From positions 1 to 10,043 of the forward strand of contig JASFUX010000120.1 of assembly GCA_050050115.1 (NCBI GenBank): a DNA stretch of 10,043 nt. The letters are read 5' to 3'. Source of the DNA: JASFUX01 sp050050115 (GTDB taxonomy: Bacteria; Pseudomonadota; Alphaproteobacteria; Caulobacterales; Maricaulaceae). This document shows positions 6,159 through 10,043 of the stretch, piece by piece (the stretch's first letter is position 1; every line of letters begins with the position of its first letter). The notes under the pieces were generated by a model. The model ran no database searches and had not been told where the DNA came from. It saw only the letters and a list, made by a program, of their open reading frames with translations. A program made the position numbers and the translations under genes.

Positions 6159-7567
6159 GCGGCGCTCTCAGCTGTCGCGCCCTCAGCGGAGGAAGCGGCG
6201 AGATCGGCCAGCCGGCCGGTCAGGGAATTGCGGGTCGCGCCGGTCACCTCGACCGCCGCGATCTCGCCGAGCAGCTCGTCAGGCGCCTCGACATGGACCG
6301 CCTGTAGATACGGGCTTCGGCCGTGCAGCTGGCCTTTATCCTTGCCCGAGCGCTCGAACAATACCGGCAAGGTCCGGCCGATCTGCGCTGCATTGAACGC
6401 GCGCTGGCTCTGATCGAGCACCTCCTGCAGCGCGGCGAGGCGGGCGGCCTTCACGTCTTCGGGAACTTGGCGCGGCAGGGCCGCTGCAGGCGTGCCGGGA
6501 CGCGGGGAATACTTGAACGAATAGGCCTGGGCGTAGCCGACGCGCGCGGCGAGATCGAGCGTCTGCTGAAAGTCCTCATCGGTCTCGCCGGGGAAGCCGA
6601 CGATGAAGTCGCCCGAGACGGCGACGTCGGATCGCGCAGCGCGCACCTTGTCGATCACCGCCTCGTACTCGGTCGCCGTATGGCGGCGGTTCATCGCCGC
6701 GAGGATGCGGTCCGAACCCGACTGCACCGGCAGATGCAGATAAGGCATCAGCTTGGGCTCACCGGCGAAAGCGGCGATGAGCCCGTCGTTCATGTCGCGC
6801 GGATGGCTCGTGGTGAAGCGGATCCGATCAAGCCGGTCGATCTGCGCCAGATGACGCACCAGCTGCGCGAGATCCCAAGCTTGACCATCCGGTCCGGCGC
6901 CATTGAACGCATTGACATTCTGCCCGAGCAGAGTGACCTCGCGCACGCCGTGGCGGACCAGCGCGCGCACTTCTTCGGTGATCTGATCGACAGGTCGCGA
7001 CCATTCGGCGCCGCGCGTGTAAGGCACGACGCAGAAGGTGCAGAACTTGTCGCATCCCTCCTGCACCGTGACGAAGGCCGTCGGACCGTCGGCGGCGCGA
7101 GCCGCGCCCAAGCGATCGAACTTCTCGACCGGCGCGAAGTCGGCGGCGAGGCGCTCGCCGGTCGCGCGGTGCGCTTTGGAGATGAGCTCCGGCAAGCGGT
7201 GATAGCTCTGCGGGCCGAGCACCAGATCGACCACCGGCGCGCGGCGCATGATCTCCTCGCCTTCGGCCTGGGCGACGCAGCCGGCGACGGCGACGGTCAT
7301 CTGCCCGCCCGCCTCGGCGCGCGCGTCTTTCAACGGCTTCAAGCGTCCAAGCTCGGAGTAGACCTTCTCGGCGGCCTTCTCGCGGATGTGGCAGGTGTTC
7401 AGGATGACGAGGTCCGCGCCTTCGGGCGCTTCGACCGCCTCATAGCCCAGGGGCGCGAGCACGTCGGTCATGCGCGCCGAGTCGTAGACGTTCATTTGGC
7501 AGCCGTAGGTCCGGATGAAGAGGCGGCGCTTGACGGCGGGCTCGGTGCGCGCGGGCGCGTGTGTCAT
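6155..7567 (-). CDS. miaB: tRNA-2-methylthio-N6-dimethylallyladenosine synthase
   Basis: MiaB is a radical-SAM methylthiotransferase that converts i6A-37 to ms2i6A-37 in tRNAs reading UNN codons, using two [4Fe-4S] clusters and two SAM molecules. The 470-residue protein is full length. The N-terminal UPF0004 domain supplies three cluster cysteines: Cys23 in RTYGCQMN, Cys59 in LNTCHIREKA and about Cys97 in VAGCVAQ. The radical-SAM motif CDKFCTFCVVPYTRG gives Cys172, Cys176 and Cys179. LLGQNVNA and RFTTSHP follow, and a TRAM RNA-binding domain fills roughly 395-455 (GRTLPVLFE...GRSPYLQAVHVEAP). The ATG at 7567-7565 has no clear Shine-Dalgarno sequence, unlike corC. It heads the coupled operon miaB-phoH-ybeY-corC-lnt. 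It consumes SAM, the product of metK a few genes downstream, but the two are in separate transcription units. Confidence 0.97.
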   Translation of the reverse strand: MTHAPARTEPAVKRRLFIRTYGCQMNVYDSARMTDVLAPLGYEAVEAPEGADLVILNTCHIREKAAEKVYSELGRLKPLKDARAEAGGQMTVAVAGCVAQAEGEEIMRRAPVVDLVLGPQSYHRLPELISKAHRATGERLAADFAPVEKFDRLGAARAADGPTAFVTVQEGCDKFCTFCVVPYTRGAEWSRPVDQITEEVRALVRHGVREVTLLGQNVNAFNGAGPDGQAWDLAQLVRHLAQIDRLDRIRFTTSHPRDMNDGLIAAFAGEPKLMPYLHLPVQSGSDRILAAMNRRHTATEYEAVIDKVRAARSDVAVSGDFIVGFPGETDEDFQQTLDLAARVGYAQAYSFKYSPRPGTPAAALPRQVPEDVKAARLAALQEVLDQSQRAFNAAQIGRTLPVLFERSGKDKGQLHGRSPYLQAVHVEAPDELLGEIAAVEVTGATRNSLTGRLADLAASSAEGATAESAA

Positions 7568-7635
7568 GCGGCGTGGCTCGATCGGACGCAGCGCGTCGAT
7601 CCTCTCAATCTCAAAGGACCCTTATGGGCCCAAGG

Positions 7636-7664
7636 TTTATGAGGAAATCGGCCCGGCCTGGCAA
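7636..7664 (-). promoter_or_regulatory. Candidate promoter of the miaB-phoH-ybeY-corC-lnt operon
   Basis: On the minus strand TTGCCA (7664-7659, five of six -35 bases) and CATAAA (7641-7636, four of six -10 bases) stand exactly 17 bp apart. Transcription would start near 7628-7630, leaving an untranslated leader of about 60 nt before the miaB ATG at 7567. A near-palindrome centred on GGGCCC (7626-7631) would lie right at the start point. The -35 hexamer sits inside the hairpin at 7654-7669. Both matches are to sigma-70 consensus, which alphaproteobacterial promoters follow only loosely. Confidence 0.4.
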
Positions 7665-7669
7665 GGCCG
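7654..7669 (-). terminator. Hairpin after the ClpP-like gene, possible weak terminator
   Basis: On the minus strand CGGCCT-TGCC-AGGCCG forms a perfect 6-bp GC-rich stem with a 4-nt loop, starting 10 nt after the stop of the ClpP-like gene at 7680. Only ATTTCC follows, not a real T-run, so termination would be weak or Rho-dependent. The same bases contain the proposed miaB -35 element. Confidence 0.3.
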
Positions 7670-7679
7670 CGGCGCTCCG

Positions 7680-8570
7680 CTATTCGCGTCGGCCGACATG
7701 GGTGACGGCGCCGATGCGCTGAAGATCCTCGAGCGGGATAAAGTAGAGATCCTCGGGCGGCGTTTGGTTGCAGACCGCAAGCACCTCCCGATAGGTCGCC
7801 GCGCCGCCGCGGGCGGGGAAGATCGTGGGAAACGCTCCGAATTCGCCGACCGACTCCCCGGTGATCATGTCCGCCGGCTGGTGGCAGCCGATCGCCGCGC
7901 GCGGGCTGGCGATCCGGCGGCGGCCCGCGACCAGCACGGTCAGGCAGGCGCTGGCGCACAGGGCGCGCACCTCGACGTCGAGATCGTAGGCCTTGACCAG
8001 CGCCGCGATCTGCCGCGCCGCATCGAGCCGGCCGCCGGGACTGTCGATCGCCAGGGCGGCGATCTTGGAATCTTCGTCGAGCTCCTGTGCGATCCGCCGC
8101 GCGAGCCCCGGCGTGATGTCGCCCGCGACGCGGAGCGTGTCCTCATCGACCCGGACAGCCCACAGGCCGCGCGCCGCAGTGAGCCCGAAGGCTTCGAACA
8201 CCGGCTCGCCGTCGGCGATCATGTAGGTCGCACGGCCGGACCAGACCGCGGCCGAGCCGGCGATGGCGATCGCGATCAGCAGCTCGTCGCGTCCGAAGCG
8301 GCGCGCACCGCCCGGCTCGCGGCCGCCCCGGGCGAACGACGCGACAGCGCCGATCACGAACCAGACGCTCGAAACGAACAGCCCCGCGACGAGAATAAGT
8401 GAAGCGACCGTCGCCCACTCGGGCGGCGCGCGCAGATCGACGCCGGTCAGCTGGAGGACGCCGGCGAGCAGCAATGTCGAAACGATGAAGCCGCCGGCGA
8501 TGGCGAGCAGCAGCCCGCCGGCCTCGCGCGGCGTGTTCGCGCCGGTCACATGGCGCAGAAACAGCCGCAA
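7680..8570 (-). CDS. Membrane-anchored ClpP/SDH-fold serine-protease-like protein (COG3904-like)
   Basis: A 296-residue protein I recognise only by fold. Three hydrophobic segments (about 17-42, 52-79 and 96-112) come first. The very basic loop at 80-95 and the basic N-terminus point to N-inside topology, which puts the C-terminal domain in the periplasm. That domain (about 138-290) has the ClpP/crotonase pattern: SPGGRLDAARQIA with the oxyanion Gly-Gly at 179-180, CASACLTVLVAGRRR with the likely nucleophile Ser207 between Cys205 and Cys209, and IGCHQP with a candidate His230. This resembles the 'predicted periplasmic' COG3904 family; substrates are unknown to me. The frame opens with TTG at 8570-8568, 7 nt after the fur stop, with GAGGG 10 nt upstream; GTG at 8549-8547 is the alternative. 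It probably shares the fur transcript. In many alphaproteobacteria I recall an acyltransferase (plsC-like) gene here instead, so this is the accessory gene of the window. Confidence 0.82.
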   Translation of the reverse strand: MRLFLRHVTGANTPREAGGLLLAIAGGFIVSTLLLAGVLQLTGVDLRAPPEWATVASLILVAGLFVSSVWFVIGAVASFARGGREPGGARRFGRDELLIAIAIAGSAAVWSGRATYMIADGEPVFEAFGLTAARGLWAVRVDEDTLRVAGDITPGLARRIAQELDEDSKIAALAIDSPGGRLDAARQIAALVKAYDLDVEVRALCASACLTVLVAGRRRIASPRAAIGCHQPADMITGESVGEFGAFPTIFPARGGAATYREVLAVCNQTPPEDLYFIPLEDLQRIGAVTHVGRRE

Positions 8571-8576
8571 CGGCGG

Positions 8577-8996
8577 CTAGCCCTCTTTCTTGTCGATCGG
8601 CACGCCGTAAAGCTCGAGCCGATGGTCGACGAGCTTGAAACCAAGCTCCTTGGCCACCCGTTCCTGGAGACGCTCGATCTCTTCGTTGACGAACTCGACC
8701 ACCTCTCCGGTCTTGATGTTGACGAGGTGATCGTGGTGCTCGTCGGGGACTTCCTCGTAGCGCGCGCGGCCGTCACGGAAGTCGTGCCGCTCGATGATCC
8801 CCGCGTCCTCGAACAGGCGCATCGTCCGGTAGACGGTCGCCAGCGAGATGCGCGCGTCGATCTCGGATGCGCGACGGTGCAGCTCTTCGGCGTCGGGGTG
8901 ATCCTCCGCTTCCGAGAGCACGCGGGCGATGACGCGCCGCTGGTCGGTCATCCGCAGGCGCTTTTCTTCGCAAAGCTGCTCAAGCCGGTGCGGCAT
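8577..8996 (-). CDS. fur: Fur-family metal-responsive regulator (ferric/manganese uptake regulator)
   Basis: A 139-residue Fur-type repressor that binds DNA as a metal-loaded dimer. The winged-helix part (1-85) shows RMTDQRRVIARVL and the recognition helix ISLATVYRTMRLFEDAGII; the dimerisation part follows. In E. coli Fur numbering, which fits without gaps, the metal ligands His33, Glu81, His87, His88, Asp89, His90, Glu108 and His125 are all kept. The structural zinc cysteines Cys93 and Cys96 are replaced by Asn93 and Thr96, and the protein has only one Cys (Cys9). This Cys-less zinc site is what I recall for alphaproteobacterial Fur/Mur proteins, which in some groups sense manganese; whether this one answers to iron or manganese cannot be read here. 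The ATG at 8996-8994 has AGAGAAGAA just upstream. A 79-nt gap with a candidate promoter separates it from rimI, and the ClpP-like gene starts 7 nt after its stop. Confidence 0.95.
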   Translation of the reverse strand: MPHRLEQLCEEKRLRMTDQRRVIARVLSEAEDHPDAEELHRRASEIDARISLATVYRTMRLFEDAGIIERHDFRDGRARYEEVPDEHHDHLVNIKTGEVVEFVNEEIERLQERVAKELGFKLVDHRLELYGVPIDKKEG

Positions 8997-9036
8997 CGTT
9001 CTTCTCTCTGTTCTTTCCCGCTTGCGCGGTCACAGG

Positions 9037-9064
9037 ATGATTCTTGACCAAATCAGTAGGTTAA
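9037..9064 (-). promoter_or_regulatory. Candidate fur promoter with a GANTC site in the -10 region
   Basis: On the minus strand TTAACC (9064-9059) and AATCAT (9042-9037) are 16 bp apart, each matching four of six consensus bases. A 5-bp inverted repeat TGATT/AATCA spans 9038-9055. GATTC at 9039-9043 is a GANTC motif, the target of the CcrM adenine methyltransferase in most Alphaproteobacteria, and overlaps the proposed -10. In the leader, CCGC-GCAA-GCGG (9029-9018) could fold into a small hairpin with a GNRA loop. The match is modest and rests on position as much as on sequence. Confidence 0.3.
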
Positions 9065-9075
9065 GTCCACCGCTC

Positions 9076-9603
9076 TTACGGCGCTGCATCAAAGGAATTC
9101 TCGTCGCGCGCGTCGTCGCTCGGCGCAAGCGCGCGCTCAAGCACGAGTGCGTCCGAGCCGTCGCCGTAGTAGCCGCGGCGCACGCCGGCCTTGGCGAAGC
9201 CCGCTCGGAGGTAAAGCGTCTGCGCCGCAGCATTGTCGACCGAGACCTCCAAATGCACCGAACGCGCGCCCGCTGCGAAGGCGGCTGCGAGCGTTCGATC
9301 GAGCAGCGCACGTCCGAGCCCGCGGCGCCGGGCGGCGGCGAGCACGCCGATCGAGATGATCTCCGCCTCCCCGGCGATGGCGCGGGCGAGCGCGTAGCCG
9401 ACGTCCTCCTCGTCCTCGACGGCGAGGACGGCGATCGTGCCGGGCAGATGGATGATCGAGGCGAAGAACTGCGGCCCCCAAGGCTTATCGCGCGGCTGGT
9501 CGAACGCCGCGGCCTGAAGGCGCGCCAGCCGATAGGCCGCCGAGGCGCCGACGGTGAAGATCTCGCGGCTTCCGTTCGGCCCGGATCGGTCTGCGGTCGT
9601 CAT
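9076..9603 (-). CDS. rimI: RimI-like GNAT N-acetyltransferase
   Basis: RimI acetylates the N-terminal alanine of ribosomal protein S18 and possibly other N-termini, using acetyl-CoA in the cytosol. The 175-residue protein has one GNAT domain: beta strands around GTIAVLAVEDEEDVGYALAR, the acetyl-CoA loop RRRGLG at 92-97 after ISIGVLAAA, and LEVSVDNAAAQTLYLRAGF at about 118-136. There Glu119 and Tyr131 match the catalytic positions of RimI and Asn124 the conserved Asn. RRGYY...DALVL near 142-154 is also RimI-like. It has about 20 extra residues at the N-terminus and a disordered-looking acidic tail of about 15. The ATG at 9603-9601 overlaps the tsaB stop as ATGA, so it is translationally coupled to tsaB, a neighbour pairing seen in many bacteria. 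The tsaB context makes RimI more likely than another GNAT enzyme, but the true substrate is inferred. Confidence 0.88.
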   Translation of the reverse strand: MTTADRSGPNGSREIFTVGASAAYRLARLQAAAFDQPRDKPWGPQFFASIIHLPGTIAVLAVEDEEDVGYALARAIAGEAEIISIGVLAAARRRGLGRALLDRTLAAAFAAGARSVHLEVSVDNAAAQTLYLRAGFAKAGVRRGYYGDGSDALVLERALAPSDDARDENSFDAAP

Positions 9604-10043
9604 TGCACGGTCGTTTCAGTGACGGGATCGCGCCCACCAGGCAACTTGGCGTCGGGCGGTCGGTGATAGAAGGCGCGCGCCGGCGCAGCTTCAGCATCGG
9701 CCGACGCGCCAAGATCGGCGAGCGCCGCCATGTCGAACGTCGCAACATCGACATCAACGCGACCCGGTCCGGCGAGCATCGCTGCGCCCGTTCCCGCAAG
9801 CTTCGCCGTCTCGCCGCCGCGCAGCGCGTCGATGGCGGCTGCAGCTTCGGCGATCGGCGCGAGCGTCGGTTCATTTGCAGGCGCGCCGTCGCGATAGGTG
9901 CGCCAGACGACTTCGCCGCGTTTAGCGTCGTGGACGACGATCAGAAGTTCGTGAGCGCCCACGCTCGCCGCGAGCGCATCGAGGCACGAAATCCCGACCG
10001 CCGGCACGCCGAGCGCCAAAGCCAGACCGCGCGCGAAAGCGAC
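9600..10043 (-). CDS. tsaB: tRNA threonylcarbamoyladenosine biosynthesis protein TsaB, C-terminal part (runs off right edge)
   Basis: TsaB is the scaffold partner of TsaD in the complex that makes t6A at position 37 of ANN-decoding tRNAs. The visible 147 residues are the C-terminal two thirds; the frame is open from the stop at 9600-9602 to the edge at 10043. The first residues read VAFARGLALALGVPAVGISC, then LDALAA, which matches the conserved TsaB segment (RxGLA.a.GLa.alg.P..gvs.L.ala). The family's next strand, LLIVVHDAKRGEVVWRTY, follows, and the end holds the variable, Ala/Pro-rich tail with the YHRPPDAKLP motif common near TsaB C-termini. A TTG codon at 10019-10017 lies in frame but is internal. 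The stop overlaps the rimI start by 4 nt. The N-terminal ASKHA motif cannot be checked in this window. Confidence 0.93.
   Translation of the reverse strand, partial: VAFARGLALALGVPAVGISCLDALAASVGAHELLIVVHDAKRGEVVWRTYRDGAPANEPTLAPIAEAAAAIDALRGGETAKLAGTGAAMLAGPGRVDVDVATFDMAALADLGASADAEAAPARAFYHRPPDAKLPGGRDPVTETTVQ

Noticed and set aside
7620..7635. GGGCCC-centred dyad as an operator
   Set aside because: The outer CCTT/AAGG arms are not equidistant from the centre, so the symmetry is imperfect; kept only as a remark in the promoter entry.
5160..7642. Two long plus-strand frames opposite phoH and miaB (5160-6413 and 6323-7642)
   Set aside because: Both mirror real minus-strand genes with complete catalytic motifs; their translations are repetitive Arg/Ala/Asp-rich sequence typical of reverse-frame shadows, with no ribosome binding site or family match.
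7515..8402. Plus-strand frame spanning the miaB-ClpP-like gap
   Set aside because: It crosses the miaB start, the gap and the ClpP-like gene with shadow-type composition; the minus-strand gene has membrane segments and a protease motif that explain the DNA.
10017..10019. TTG as the start of a separate 139-residue gene at the right edge
   Set aside because: The frame continues upstream to the edge and the preceding residues (VAFARGLA) match the conserved TsaB core, so this codon is internal.
1..10043. Mobile elements, CRISPR arrays, tRNA/rRNA genes, toxin-antitoxin or defence systems
   Set aside because: I found no transposase or integrase, no spaced direct repeats, no cloverleaf or rRNA-like sequence and no defence-type gene; the window is core housekeeping DNA apart from the ClpP-like gene.

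Overview
The window looks like core chromosome of a high-GC alphaproteobacterium. Every gene I can support lies on the minus strand, so the biological reading direction runs from 10043 down to 1. The gene content and order (tsaB-rimI-fur, then miaB-phoH-ybeY-corC-lnt, then an Xre-type regulator, then metK-trmB) is a neighbourhood I know from Alphaproteobacteria. The Fur protein, with its Asn/Thr in place of the zinc-binding Cys pair, is also of the type I recall from Caulobacter-like bacteria. A member of the Caulobacterales/Hyphomonadales side of the class is the best guess, but that is inference.

Region by region: 10043-9600 holds the 3' end of tsaB (tRNA t6A synthesis), with its stop overlapping the start of rimI (GNAT acetyltransferase, 9603-9076). 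A 79-nt gap with a candidate promoter precedes fur (8996-8577). Seven nucleotides after fur begins a membrane-anchored ClpP/SDH-fold serine-protease-like protein (8570-7680), the one gene here that is not part of the usual neighbourhood as I remember it. After a 112-nt gap with a hairpin and a candidate promoter comes a tightly coupled five-gene operon: miaB, phoH, ybeY, corC and lnt (7567-2023). Each junction overlaps by 4 or 8 nt. A 154-nt AT-richer gap leads to the Xre-type regulator (1868-1458), followed by a very good intrinsic terminator (1446-1416). metK (1301-111) then has its own leader, carrying a 20-bp palindrome that resembles operators of SAH-responsive ArsR-family regulators. The 5' part of trmB runs off the left edge.

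Functional logic: three genes modify RNA (tsaB for t6A, miaB for ms2i6A, trmB for m7G46), and metK makes the SAM that MiaB and TrmB consume. YbeY and PhoH act in ribosome/RNA quality control. CorC and Lnt are membrane and envelope functions, Fur controls metal homeostasis, and the Xre-type protein is a small global-type regulator.

There is no gap of more than 300 bases without a gene; the longest are 156 nt (1302-1457) and 154 nt (1869-2022), both described below. I see no insertion sequence, CRISPR array, tRNA, rRNA, prophage gene or obviously novel multi-gene system. The points worth a second look are the ClpP-like membrane protein, the regulatory palindromes, an AT-rich rare-codon patch over the ybeY active site, and the missing nearby start codon for trmB.
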